31,754 bases of DNA, from the IMG/VR virus record IMGVR_UViG_3300045963_000018, positions 1-31,754 of that record, one strand, 5' to 3'. Below the pieces are notes generated by a model. It worked only from the letters and a program-made list of their open reading frames with translations. It was not told where the DNA came from and did no database searches. Made by a program: the position numbers and the translations under genes. Shown here piece after piece: positions 23,219-31,192 of the stretch. Each line of letters begins with the position of its first letter. Position 1 is the stretch's first letter. The stretch is from a virus.

Positions 23219-24460
23219 TCAGTCAAAGTGTATTACATCCCTATAGCGTGCTACAGTGGGTTCTATGAGTACTTCAAATCGTCCATGACGGAGCTCTTGT
23301 CTGCTGTCAGCATCCCCAAGTAGTTTGTTCTTAGAAATATTCAAGAACCTAGCTGATGCTAGCTCTTGATCGGCAGCCTTACCGATGCCAAGAATGAAGT
23401 CCGCTTCTGCTTGCTTAGCTGTCTTAGCATTTGCCACATGCTCCATAGTGAGATACCGAACACCCTCTGCATGGCCGTCAGCTTGGCAAACTCCAAGGGA
23501 GGCATGACTTCCCTTAGCCAATTCTCTTGCCCATTGGTAAATGCTTCCAAGTCGCAAGTCTTCTCGGTCATTAGCAAATCCTTTAATTTTATCAATTTGG
23601 TCGTATACTACCAAGGATGGATTCAGTTGCTCTACAAGTCGTTCAACATCGCGCCGGCCAATTGTCGCGCTGTCAAACAATCGAAACTTAGTACCAACTT
23701 GCTCCTTAAATTCATCACGAAACCGCTTGACATTGGAAAGAATTACATCACTACTGACACCGAAGTAGGCACAATAAACACGAAGCATTACTTTCCATCC
23801 GTCTTCCTCGTTATTGAGCCAGCATACTGTTGCTGTGCTCTGGGTAAGGAATTGCGTAATCTCACTTGCAAGGAAGGTAGTTTTGCCGGTCTCGGGGCGC
23901 GCAAAGATGAATCCAAAATCTCCCTTGCGGAGACTTCCCAAGCTTTTATTAAGGCAGTCAAGTCTCCATCGAAGTCCTTGATCGTAAACATGATTTGATA
24001 GGAGTTCTTCAAGATCGGTGTTAACCTCGTTAATTGAGAAATGATCGACCTGTTCTGCTTTAGGAGACTCAGCTAAAAACTGGTCTAAGTCGTCCTGTTC
24101 CTTCAACCCCTGACTAACCTGAAAGGCTAGCTCAGACAGCTTTAAAGCACGCTTGCGGGCAATGGTTTGCTTAACAATGTCCAGACCTACATCTGGTGTA
24201 ATTGAAGCCTCTGAAAGGATTTTGAATAGAGATGAATATATTTCATTGTCTACATTGGGATAGCTTGCATAGAAGCTTGCTATAAGGTCATCAATAGTTA
24301 AGTCATGTTGATACTTTTCATGTAGAGATATTAGTGTTTGATATAGAAAACTTAGTTCTCTATGTGTTTCTTTAAGGTATTTTAAATCTATATATTCTTT
24401 ATATAATATATAAGATTCTTTATTAAATAATACCTTTATTAAAAGTAGTTCATATTGTAT
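23219..24460 (-). CDS. DnaB-like replicative helicase with unusual or missing start codon
   Basis: The RecA-like core has Walker A FARPETGKTTFL, Walker B-like LVVYDQIDKI and a helicase motif region AKGSHASLGVCQADG. It unwinds the fork with the polymerase and the separate primase (25622). The first ATG/GTG/TTG in frame is TTG 24106, which would give 295 residues and remove the N-terminal domain. The frame stays open for 118 more codons through very AT-rich DNA and reads like that domain (KEYIDLKYL..., LHEKYQHDLTIDDLIASFYASYP). It begins beside AAAGGAG (24468-24474), with ATA at 24460 best spaced (7 bases), then ATA 24463 and ATT 24466. ATG 24453 is out of frame and stops after four codons, unless a one-base shift occurs. 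The 413-residue length fits the family. Confidence 0.85.
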   Translation of the reverse strand: MQYELLLIKVLFNKESYILYKEYIDLKYLKETHRELSFLYQTLISLHEKYQHDLTIDDLIASFYASYPNVDNEIYSSLFKILSEASITPDVGLDIVKQTIARKRALKLSELAFQVSQGLKEQDDLDQFLAESPKAEQVDHFSINEVNTDLEELLSNHVYDQGLRWRLDCLNKSLGSLRKGDFGFIFARPETGKTTFLASEITQFLTQSTATVCWLNNEEDGWKVMLRVYCAYFGVSSDVILSNVKRFRDEFKEQVGTKFRLFDSATIGRRDVERLVEQLNPSLVVYDQIDKIKGFANDREDLRLGSIYQWARELAKGSHASLGVCQADGHAEGVRYLTMEHVANAKTAKQAEADFILGIGKAADQELASARFLNISKNKLLGDADSRQELRHGRFEVLIEPTVARYRDVIHFD

Positions 24461-24467
24461 TATAATT

Positions 24468-24474
24468 CTCCTTT
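24468..24474 (-). promoter_or_regulatory. Shine-Dalgarno AAAGGAG of the helicase
   Basis: AAAGGAG lies only a few bases after the predicted transcription start (~24477) and directly before in-frame ATT, ATA, ATA codons. An out-of-frame ATG is 14 bases further on. The site indicates that helicase translation begins here, about 354 bases upstream of the first conventional in-frame start. Confidence 0.65.
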
Positions 24475-24483
24475 AATACAATT

Positions 24484-24512
24484 ATTCTACCAGAAGATTT
24501 AAGTATTGTCAA
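24484..24512 (-). promoter_or_regulatory. Strong sigma70-type promoter for the helicase-polymerase operon
   Basis: TTGACA (24512-24507), 17-base spacer, TAGAAT (24489-24484), with TG just upstream of the -10 (extended -10). The -35 lies in the last codons of the membrane protein gene. A second perfect TATAAT (24464-24459) sits downstream but lacks a -35. Predicted start is ~24477, giving a leader of only a few bases before AAAGGAG. This is the only near-consensus promoter I found in the minus block. Confidence 0.85.
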
Positions 24513-24804
24513 GTCTTTTATTAAATCCTTCCACTTCCTTCTTTGGAAGCTGTGTAAGCGGAGCACATTGTACAGCCCGTCCTTCTTCATCCACAATGAA
24601 TCCTCCAACATTATAGCACATGCTATGATAAAGTTCAACTCCTTCTGTAGTTCCTACTTTTTTGCCTTGATAGTAACCAGCGCCTGTGAAGATTGCTAGC
24701 ACAGATAGGGCAAGAAGGGCCTTAATCGGGCGATAGAGCCTGTTTCCAGACCACCGAGCTAGGGTGGTAGCCATAGCCCACCTGAGGGCGTTAAATTGGC
24801 TCAT
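24499..24804 (-). CDS. Single-span membrane protein, function unknown
   Basis: The protein has 101 residues. A basic N-terminus (RWSGNRLYRPIK) precedes a hydrophobic helix at ~29-46 (ALLALSVLAIFTGAGYY), so the C-terminal half, with two Cys, probably faces the periplasm. The start overlaps the thyX stop by four bases (ATGA). It is the only clear membrane protein in the window; a holin or host-takeover role is possible but not shown. The helicase promoter begins inside its last codons. Confidence 0.7.
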   Translation of the reverse strand: MSQFNALRWAMATTLARWSGNRLYRPIKALLALSVLAIFTGAGYYQGKKVGTTEGVELYHSMCYNVGGFIVDEEGRAVQCAPLTQLPKKEVEGFNKRLDNT

Positions 24805-25484
24805 TTCAACAAAGCCTGCAAAGCATTAGGGAAAGAAGGAAGTAATTGGTTGTACATTTCTTGTGCAATATCCTGTGTTTCTTTCTGCGTGTGAGGATCT
24901 AAACGCAACTTAAAGATGCGGCTCCATGCAGCAAGGGAGCCTGTCCACCACCACTCTGTCATCATGTTTTGTGGAAGAATCATACGGGCTTGTTCAGGGG
25001 CTACACCACCCTCTAGGAGCATGTTATATGTCATTAGACTTTCTTTAACAGAATTATGAAAATGTATAGAAAGCTCATTAGCAAATACTCCTGTAACTAC
25101 CCCATCAGATCCTTGCTTAGCATTTACCGGCTTACCTCGCCATCCATCCGGATAGAAAAACTCTGGTTCGTCATCGACATAGCGCCGACTAACTTCATTC
25201 CACACAAGTCCCACTTGATGCTTTCCAAGCTGACGTGCTACAAAAATAGGAGCTTTAATTACAAAGGTAGCATTGACGTGCCCAAATGGTGTCCAATGTC
25301 CATGAGAAGCAAGATAATTAATTAGATTAATATCCTTTCCAGCTAGAGCATCAAATTCACAATCTAAGTGGATATGATGGTTCCAAGTGCTTTCTTTATG
25401 AAAACTTACACGAGCAGCATTGACAATGTCAAGTTCTGTACCATCTACTTTACGTAGAGTTACTTCACAGTTACTTATCTTCAT
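24801..25484 (-). CDS. thyX: Flavin-dependent thymidylate synthase
   Basis: The protein has 227 residues and makes dTMP from dUMP using methylene-tetrahydrofolate, FAD and NADPH. N-terminal IVNAARVSF and HWTPFGHV are typical. The ThyX signature appears as KHQVGLVWNEVSRRYV (88-103), with KHQ where most ThyX have RHR, and S99-R100-R101 in place. C-terminal EQARMILPQNMMTEWWWTGSLAAW is also characteristic. ATG 25484 is preferred over TTG 25490 because GAGG lies six bases upstream. It overlaps the small gene before it by 14 bases. Confidence 0.93.
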   Translation of the reverse strand: MKISNCEVTLRKVDGTELDIVNAARVSFHKESTWNHHIHLDCEFDALAGKDINLINYLASHGHWTPFGHVNATFVIKAPIFVARQLGKHQVGLVWNEVSRRYVDDEPEFFYPDGWRGKPVNAKQGSDGVVTGVFANELSIHFHNSVKESLMTYNMLLEGGVAPEQARMILPQNMMTEWWWTGSLAAWSRIFKLRLDPHTQKETQDIAQEMYNQLLPSFPNALQALLK

Positions 25485-25650
25485 TAACAACCTCTACTTC
25501 TGTACTAGCACTCAAGTGAATAGGTTCGCCGTTTAGATAACAAAGAGAATACATACCATCAATATGCTTAAAATCAATCAAATATTTTATTTCACTTTCT
25601 GAATCTGTATAAATAATCTTGCTATTCCTGGGAACTTCGTAGAGCTTCAT
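25471..25650 (-). CDS. Small phage protein (59 aa), function unknown
   Basis: ATG 25650 to TAA 25471. The product begins MKLYEVPRNSKI, has LIDFKHIDGMYSLC in the middle and ends IHLSASTEVEVV.., a pattern seen in small proteins beside phage primase and replication genes. It overlaps primase by 29 bases and thyX by 14, which supports expression as part of the operon. No function is known. Confidence 0.78.
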   Translation of the reverse strand: MKLYEVPRNSKIIYTDSESEIKYLIDFKHIDGMYSLCYLNGEPIHLSASTEVEVVNEDK

Positions 25651-26359
25651 TAATTTCCTTTATGGGTAATTCTTTAGGGTCATTCTTGGTAGATATAAAC
25701 TGAACTGGAAGCCCTGTCAAGCCCTGTAACCAAGCTGCTTTACGTGTGATCGTCCCTCTTTGATCCGCATCCAGCCACAACACAATAGGTTTTTGCTGTG
25801 CCATTAAATATTTTATATGACAGGGATGTATCTGTGTACCAAATAGAGGTAATGTGGGCACGACTTGTCCGACCTTGTGGGAGGAAATCCAATCTTCTAC
25901 TAGAACTATTATCGAAGAGGGGGCCAAGGCCAGGAAATTGTGGATAGGGAAGGCTTGCTTGTGGCTGTCTCCCCAGACATACCATTTCCTTTGTTTGTCC
26001 TTCCCCACATACCGTCCAATAGAGAAGGCTGTTGGGTTTCCAGGCAAGCTGGGGTTTCCCACGGTGAATATGAGGCGCTCTTGTCCAGGAGAATAGCCAA
26101 CTGAGTCTTTCCAATAGCTCCAGGGTAGTCCATATTGCAAGAGCCATTTGAAGGCTGATGCTGGAACTTCTCTGGTGAAGTCACTAGGTAGCATAGCTTT
26201 TGAGACATCATTCTTTACCTCAGGTTTTACATAGTGTTTAGGAAACTCATGATAGCTACATGAGAAACAGTGGTAATGACCATTATTAAAATTAACAAGG
26301 TTGTCCCCTGCCCTATCATTACCAATAGAGCGGCAACGAGGACATGGGGAAGTTTTCAT
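25622..26359 (-). CDS. DNA primase (zinc-binding and Toprim domains)
   Basis: The protein has 245 residues. Cys pairs C6/C9 and C31/C34 form the zinc ribbon that reads template. The Toprim domain shows IIVLVEDWISS (E155) and VLWLDADQRG (D197, D199). It makes RNA primers and, unlike T7 gp4, is not fused to the helicase, which is encoded separately at 23219. The ATG overlaps the zinc-ribbon gene stop by four bases (ATGA). Confidence 0.87.
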   Translation of the reverse strand: MKTSPCPRCRSIGNDRAGDNLVNFNNGHYHCFSCSYHEFPKHYVKPEVKNDVSKAMLPSDFTREVPASAFKWLLQYGLPWSYWKDSVGYSPGQERLIFTVGNPSLPGNPTAFSIGRYVGKDKQRKWYVWGDSHKQAFPIHNFLALAPSSIIVLVEDWISSHKVGQVVPTLPLFGTQIHPCHIKYLMAQQKPIVLWLDADQRGTITRKAAWLQGLTGLPVQFISTKNDPKELPIKEINEALRSSQE

Positions 26360-26565
26360 TCTTCTTCGTCGTTACTAGGGTCCATTAGAAATTCAATATC
26401 CCCATCCTCCACATTATCAAATGGATTGAGGTCTTCTCGTCCAATGGTGGCAATAGGAATATCTTTCAGACATTTCTGGCAGATGTCAACAAATTCATTA
26501 TTGTCAGCACGACGTAGTGTACTTTCATAATCAGAAAGAAATCGGTTACAACATTGACAACGCAT
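26356..26565 (-). CDS. Small zinc-ribbon-like protein
   Basis: The protein has 69 residues. CQCC near the start and CQKC at ~32-35 form two Cys pairs, consistent with a zinc ribbon. The rest is acidic, ending SNDEEE. The MRCQCC...LSDYE start matches a phage small-protein family of unknown function. ATG 26565 is taken; GTG 26568 is an alternative that adds one residue. It lies between the ATP-grasp and primase genes. Confidence 0.75.
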   Translation of the reverse strand: MRCQCCNRFLSDYESTLRRADNNEFVDICQKCLKDIPIATIGREDLNPFDNVEDGDIEFLMDPSNDEEE

Positions 26566-27293
26566 CACTTCACCCTTTTAGTCAAATTAAAAGCCTTAAT
26601 CAAGGCTTCACTATATCGCTGCAAAGTTGTACCCATTAGCCCAGGCCGAGAATTCACTTCAAGAACAAAACACTGATTACGTTTCTCATTGTAGACAATA
26701 TCGACAGCACCATATTGATAACCCACAGCAGCAACTGCTGCAATAGCGAGGCTATGAATGCCGTCAGGAGGAAGAATAGCATCCCGAGTGTAGCAATAGC
26801 CGTTAGCACAATTACGAACACGTGTGTCCCTATCCCCGTCAAATCCACGCTTCTTTTTCTTTTGTTGAATGTCAATTACTTCTCCATTGAAGACATGGAC
26901 TCGATATTCTGCTTTCTTTGGGATGTATTCAGTATAAAGTGGAGCCCTCGGATATATATCTGAGGACGACTCAAACTCGATAATGCCTCGCCCATTAGTG
27001 GAGTTAATGAGGGTTCTAGCAAAGAGAGTTTTGCAATTAAGATTTCTTGCTCCTCCGATAGTGACAGCAGCCTTTGGACAAGAGATATTGTTTTGTTGGA
27101 ATTTGACAAACTGCTCTATCTTATTAAGAGTTTTAGGAACCACTTGAAAAGCCGCCCGTGATCGACCGCCCTTAAGTTTTTTAATTGTACTACGCCTATA
27201 AATCTGATTAACTACTTCTTCTCGAAGCTGCTGCTGTAGTGCCCGTGCAAATTTACTTGCTACAGGGTTTACAACAATATCAAGTTTCTTCAT
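26565..27293 (-). CDS. ATP-grasp ligase
   Basis: The protein has 242 residues, a compact RimK-like ATP-grasp domain. FARTLINSTNGRGI (91-104) is the ATP loop, LYTEYIPKKAEYRVHVFNGEVID (119-141) holds the nucleotide-gripping strands, and GAVDIVY (195-201) and FVLEVNSRPGL (209-219, E212 and N214) are metal-binding. Such enzymes activate a carboxylate by phosphorylation and join it to an amine. AAGGAA precedes ATG. It is the downstream end of the amide-ligase island. Confidence 0.88.
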   Translation of the reverse strand: MKKLDIVVNPVASKFARALQQQLREEVVNQIYRRSTIKKLKGGRSRAAFQVVPKTLNKIEQFVKFQQNNISCPKAAVTIGGARNLNCKTLFARTLINSTNGRGIIEFESSSDIYPRAPLYTEYIPKKAEYRVHVFNGEVIDIQQKKKKRGFDGDRDTRVRNCANGYCYTRDAILPPDGIHSLAIAAVAAVGYQYGAVDIVYNEKRNQCFVLEVNSRPGLMGTTLQRYSEALIKAFNLTKRVK

Positions 27294-27302
27294 ATAAGTT
27301 CC

Positions 27303-28580
27303 TTAATGTGGAATGAGTGTCTCAGTGTAAAAAGGTTTTACATTTGTCATCAAGCAGGTAACAACCATATGCCCAGGAGACGCTGTAAGAGTTCTAACTG
27401 CTACAATGTTTGCAGTATACCACTCATTTTCTAGATAGTCAAGCATTTGTTCTGATGTTTTGTTATAGACAAACCAGTGAAATGTAACCCTATCCATCTT
27501 ACCATCTGGCGTAGTAGTCGATGCTGACATATGCCATGTAGTACAGTTTGGATGTTTATTGGCAGGAATATAGTCATTAAGTTCAATAAAGATTTCCTTG
27601 GAATGATCTCCAGTGCGAAGAGTTTCAGCAATCTCTAGTGCATCACCAATAGACAAGAATAGTTCAGGACTTTCAGAAGCAATAATTTCAATAAGTGCCC
27701 TATCTACCTGTTCTGCTTGAGGACGAGTATATGGAAATCTAGTTACATTCTCATGGTGTCCCTGATACGAAACAGTTTCGTCCACCATGTAATCCCAGTC
27801 AGGTAGGTCAACTCGGCGGTTATCGGTGTAGACGTTTGTTGCATTGGAGTGACAAAAGGGAGCCTCATAAGCACACTGGAGCTTTTCATCCCCCCGTTCC
27901 CAAGAATGAGCCTTCAATGAAAGTGTTACAAGAACATTAGCTTCTAGCATATAGCTTTGCTGTGTGTATTTCAAGCCATGCCTATCTGCGGCATTCTCCA
28001 TAAATCCGGGCTCACTAGCCCACATCAATCCACCACTAGTAAGCTCAAGCAACCATAGGGGCCGCTCAGGATTACGAATCATATGTAGCTTACCAGTCTC
28101 AGCGTTAAACCACACCAAAGCATATGCTGCATTAATTTTCTTAAGGGCTGTGGTAATATCCTCATTCTCTGAGATAACATGAGCTACTGCCTCAGTGTCA
28201 ACCTCAGTGTCTTTATGATGCTTATGGCTGCCCTTGTATGTGCCATTTTGCACCAAAACAATTTTATCATCCACTACAAAGGGATGGGCATTTTTGTCTG
28301 TGATCGTCCCCCGTGTAGCTGCCCTGTTATGCCCCACTGCAAACACTCCGGCCCTAATTAGGGCCTGTTTATATTCATTAAATTCAGGACGACGAATAAA
28401 AGAGCCACCATCAGATGCTTCCTTCCAAATCCCCACATTTTTATGCTTGTCTACGCCAAAGACACCAGTAGAATCCCACCCCCGAAGGGTATCAAAGAAT
28501 AGCATGTCAGCAAAAGCATCAACCTCTTGCTTACTAAAACCACCCATGTATGCCGAAGCAAAGCCCACAATTCCACACAT
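27303..28580 (-). CDS. Class II glutamine amidotransferase (Ntn hydrolase)
   Basis: The protein has 425 residues. The catalytic Cys is residue 2 (MCGIVGF), exposed after Met removal. Glutamine-site motifs are complete: RGWDSTG (33-39), GHNRAATRG (83-91), NAHPF (98-102), QNGTY (111-115), DTEAV (128-132). It releases ammonia from glutamine. The C-terminal ~200 residues are not a sugar isomerase or asparagine synthetase domain that I recognise, so the ammonia acceptor is probably supplied by partner ligases. Start and amidoligase stop overlap by one base (TAATG). Confidence 0.9.
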   Translation of the reverse strand: MCGIVGFASAYMGGFSKQEVDAFADMLFFDTLRGWDSTGVFGVDKHKNVGIWKEASDGGSFIRRPEFNEYKQALIRAGVFAVGHNRAATRGTITDKNAHPFVVDDKIVLVQNGTYKGSHKHHKDTEVDTEAVAHVISENEDITTALKKINAAYALVWFNAETGKLHMIRNPERPLWLLELTSGGLMWASEPGFMENAADRHGLKYTQQSYMLEANVLVTLSLKAHSWERGDEKLQCAYEAPFCHSNATNVYTDNRRVDLPDWDYMVDETVSYQGHHENVTRFPYTRPQAEQVDRALIEIIASESPELFLSIGDALEIAETLRTGDHSKEIFIELNDYIPANKHPNCTTWHMSASTTTPDGKMDRVTFHWFVYNKTSEQMLDYLENEWYTANIVAVRTLTASPGHMVVTCLMTNVKPFYTETLIPH

Positions 28581-29575
28581 TATTCTTCCTCCTCTTCTTC
28601 ATTCTCTTCATTAGCTTCTGCAAGCCTATCAAGTTCTTCATTGTCAAGCTCCCTTGGTACTGGACCTTCTTCAAAATATTCTAAAGGTGCTTCACGAGCA
28701 AAACGATAACGATTAATTCGCGGGTCAAGAGCATTATCTAGCCAGGAATGGGAAATACTCTCAGAACTTTTCATTAATGCAAACTTAATATCAAGAACAC
28801 CAAGTTCAAGTAGTTGCTCAAATTGTGGAATTTTCAAAAATTCTATTGTGTGTTCCTCAAATACATTAAATAGAATGTTCTGATATAGAGAATTGGTATT
28901 GAGACTACAAATCTCTTCTTTAATTTCGTTAAGAGTTTTAATGCGGGCATATCGGTAAATTGCCCCAATCAAACGACACCATAGAAGGATAAGGGGGACA
29001 TTCCCATGTCCATGCATATGTCGCCACTCAATTGTGCCTTGAGTAAACAAAGGAAGTAGATTAAGTCCTGTATATTTTTGCCATCTCTTAAATCTCATAA
29101 TGTCCTCAGGATTATTTAGAATAGAGTATGTCAAATTAGTTTGATGCCACGGAACACAAAAGATATTGTCTTTCCTGCCATTCCCTACAAACTCATACAA
29201 TAGGCGCTCGAACACTTGGTATAGGATGATGATCGACTGTACTTGTTCAATCTCCAAATCTTGACAGTTGGTGTGCACATGAATGGAACACCGATCAGAA
29301 TAGTTTTCCTTGGAAACATTTGCAAGCTTAAAGAATTTATCTAGACAGTATGCTAGAGTGCTATAAGGCATTGGGGCAGTGATGAATTCACGCCCATTAT
29401 TACGAAGAGAACCATCCTCAGTAACAGTAATGCCCCAACTTTGCCAGTCCTGTGTACGTTCAATCTCAAGTTCTAGTCCATAAAATAATGCTGGATCAGG
29501 ACATAGCAGCAATGGGGCTGATTTAAGAGACTTAATCCCTACAGGAGCCAAACCAAGAAGTTCTTTAATATTCAT
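28580..29575 (-). CDS. Amidoligase (Amidoligase_2-type, glutamine synthetase-like fold)
   Basis: The protein has 331 residues. Motifs in order are YGLELEIE (32-39), TEDGSL..NGREFITAPM (52-69), SIHVHTN (97-103) and GTIEWRHMHGHGN (180-192), the metal and ATP residues of the COOH-NH2 ligase superfamily. It should form an amide bond from a carboxylate and an amine with ATP. The C-terminus is a Glu-rich tail. AGGTGA precedes ATG, and 11 bases overlap the preceding gene (ATGAATATTAA). Substrate unknown. Confidence 0.87.
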   Translation of the reverse strand: MNIKELLGLAPVGIKSLKSAPLLLCPDPALFYGLELEIERTQDWQSWGITVTEDGSLRNNGREFITAPMPYSTLAYCLDKFFKLANVSKENYSDRCSIHVHTNCQDLEIEQVQSIIILYQVFERLLYEFVGNGRKDNIFCVPWHQTNLTYSILNNPEDIMRFKRWQKYTGLNLLPLFTQGTIEWRHMHGHGNVPLILLWCRLIGAIYRYARIKTLNEIKEEICSLNTNSLYQNILFNVFEEHTIEFLKIPQFEQLLELGVLDIKFALMKSSESISHSWLDNALDPRINRYRFAREAPLEYFEEGPVPRELDNEELDRLAEANEENEEEEEE

Positions 29576-30137
29576 AAGTCACCTCGTATGAATCACCATC
29601 TCGACGAATAAAATCAGAAAGTTCTTGTCTAAGAAGAGGAGTAGTGAGTTTAATTTTATTTCCTTCTACAACACCAATCTGTTTATCATAGAAGAACACC
29701 TTAGATTCTGTCACCAAGAAAAGATGATGGAAATGTTTTCCAACAGTGGGCATTGGGGGACTGATAAAGACATCATAAAGGATTTCTAAAGAAATATCCA
29801 GGTGTTGAAGACCATTATATGGATGATCTTTAGTACAGCTAGTATTAGATTTACTAATACCACGATTGTATTGCTTCACGGGAGTCCGTTGTAGAAGTAC
29901 CCATCCTTCTCGTGTAAAGAACCAGCCACGAGTAATAGGAAGGAACTCAAACTCAACACCAACGTCCCAATAAACAAAGAAATTCTTACCTGCAATAGTG
30001 TCAAAATGTACCTTATCATCAACTTTAGAAATATAGCAAAGCGTTTTCTTTTTCTGAGCACCTAGCAAATAGCCATATGTTCGTTGATAGCGCTGGCGAA
30101 AATCATTCACACAGTCACTAGTGAGGGATTCAATCAT
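29565..30137 (-). CDS. Unknown protein of the amide-ligase island
   Basis: The protein has 190 residues, with mixed alpha/beta character and many aromatics (GKNFFVYWDVGVEFEFL, RGWFFTREGWVLLQRTP). I recognise no family and no transmembrane helix. Overlaps of 1 and 11 bases with the two ligase genes on either side show it belongs to the same functional unit; it could be an acceptor, scaffold or regulator of the ligases. Confidence 0.75.
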   Translation of the reverse strand: MIESLTSDCVNDFRQRYQRTYGYLLGAQKKKTLCYISKVDDKVHFDTIAGKNFFVYWDVGVEFEFLPITRGWFFTREGWVLLQRTPVKQYNRGISKSNTSCTKDHPYNGLQHLDISLEILYDVFISPPMPTVGKHFHHLFLVTESKVFFYDKQIGVVEGNKIKLTTPLLRQELSDFIRRDGDSYEVTYEY

Positions 30138-30925
30138 TACACCACCATAGGAATGTTAAATTTATTAATCAATTCTTGTGCAACTTGTTTGTTATTACCA
30201 TTAATTGCTTCGAGAATTTGGGTCTGTTCTTTGTCAACGTCAAGGGACATTGATTCCAATGCCAGTTGTGTATTTTCCCAAATCCAGCGAGTCAACTTAG
30301 GAGTAAAAATCCAATAGTTACTCAGCACACGATATTCAAAACCATAAGGCTTAGGACGGAATGCACCAGCCTTCCCATAGAGTTGCTTACGAAGATCACC
30401 AGAATCCATCAATGTACTGGGCACACCAAGGAACAAGTCCATAAGCTTAACTGCTTTGGCCTTATCGGAGATATGATCGACCCCAACATGGACATGCCCC
30501 CCACAGCTACGCAAGGATGCATCAGACGCGGCCGGACGAGGATTAATAGAATTAGTCCAAGCATTAAAGTCGGGCTCACATCCGAACTCCTTAGCCATGG
30601 GATCAAGGAGTTGATCTTCCGGAAAGTAGGCCGCACTGAGAGTGCTAAAGGCCAGCCCTTTCTCTGCTACCATACCACCAAGATGAGCCATAGCAAGGCC
30701 AATGTTCTTAACAAGAGCATCAGCACTCTTGCTGGCAGGAATGTTGTACTCCAACGCAACATTGTCTTCCTGGACAGCAAATCCCTTACCAATTGGAAGA
30801 GGAAGTGGGTCGTATTTCGATCCCCCAATCTTGCCAATGGAGGAAATCAAATTAGCAGAATTAAATGCATCAACCAAAAAAATCTCTGGATCAGCACCAA
30901 TAGACAGCTTCAGTTTCTTGCTCAT
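30137..30925 (-). CDS. phiEco32-type COOH-NH2 ligase (type 2)
   Basis: The protein has 262 residues. GADPEIF (10-16), GKIGGSK (31-37), QEDNVALEYNIP (52-63), GCEPDF.AW (115-123), CGGHVHVG (141-148) and YGFEYRVLSN (194-203) together match the phage phiEco32-like COOH-NH2 ligase family, a glutamine synthetase-fold ATP-dependent amide ligase. It is the clearest indicator of the island's chemistry. AAGGA precedes ATG at 7 bases. It overlaps the next gene by one base (TAATG). Confidence 0.9.
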   Translation of the reverse strand: MSKKLKLSIGADPEIFLVDAFNSANLISSIGKIGGSKYDPLPLPIGKGFAVQEDNVALEYNIPASKSADALVKNIGLAMAHLGGMVAEKGLAFSTLSAAYFPEDQLLDPMAKEFGCEPDFNAWTNSINPRPAASDASLRSCGGHVHVGVDHISDKAKAVKLMDLFLGVPSTLMDSGDLRKQLYGKAGAFRPKPYGFEYRVLSNYWIFTPKLTRWIWENTQLALESMSLDVDKEQTQILEAINGNNKQVAQELINKFNIPMVV

Positions 30926-30934
30926 ACTATGTCC

Positions 30935-31183
30935 TTACGATTTACAGATGATAATGAAAGACGAGGGGGCGGCGCGCTCTTGATGAGCCTTAGTATAGAA
31001 ATTTGGCCCCTGATAAACAATCTTATCAAATAAACTAACACTCTTAAGCCAGTCTTTCCAATCACTGGTGCGAGAAAGACTAATCGAGAAAATATGGTAT
31101 TCATTTGGCCGAAGATGGTCTATAAAATATTGCTTGTTTCTTGGCGCATGATACCATTGTATTTCGTGTTGATGAACTTTCAT
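30935..31183 (-). CDS. Small protein of the amide-ligase island, unknown
   Basis: The protein has 82 residues: HQHEIQWYHAPRNKQYFIDHLRPNEYHIF, then FDKIVYQGPNFYTKAHQERAAPSSFIIICKS. It is His/Tyr-rich at the N-terminus. The pattern recurs in phages with similar ligase genes, but no activity is known to me. It lies nine bases before the COOH-NH2 ligase. Confidence 0.7.
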   Translation of the reverse strand: MKVHQHEIQWYHAPRNKQYFIDHLRPNEYHIFSISLSRTSDWKDWLKSVSLFDKIVYQGPNFYTKAHQERAAPSSFIIICKS

Positions 31184-31192
31184 ACTGTACTC

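Noticed and set aside
23366-23998. 210-codon plus-strand ORF opposite the helicase core
   Set aside because: It lies wholly antisense to the helicase Walker A/B region; composition is explained by that gene.
30266-31033. 255-codon plus-strand ORF opposite the COOH-NH2 ligase
   Set aside because: It is antisense to a protein with complete family motifs, and no neighbouring gene shares its strand.
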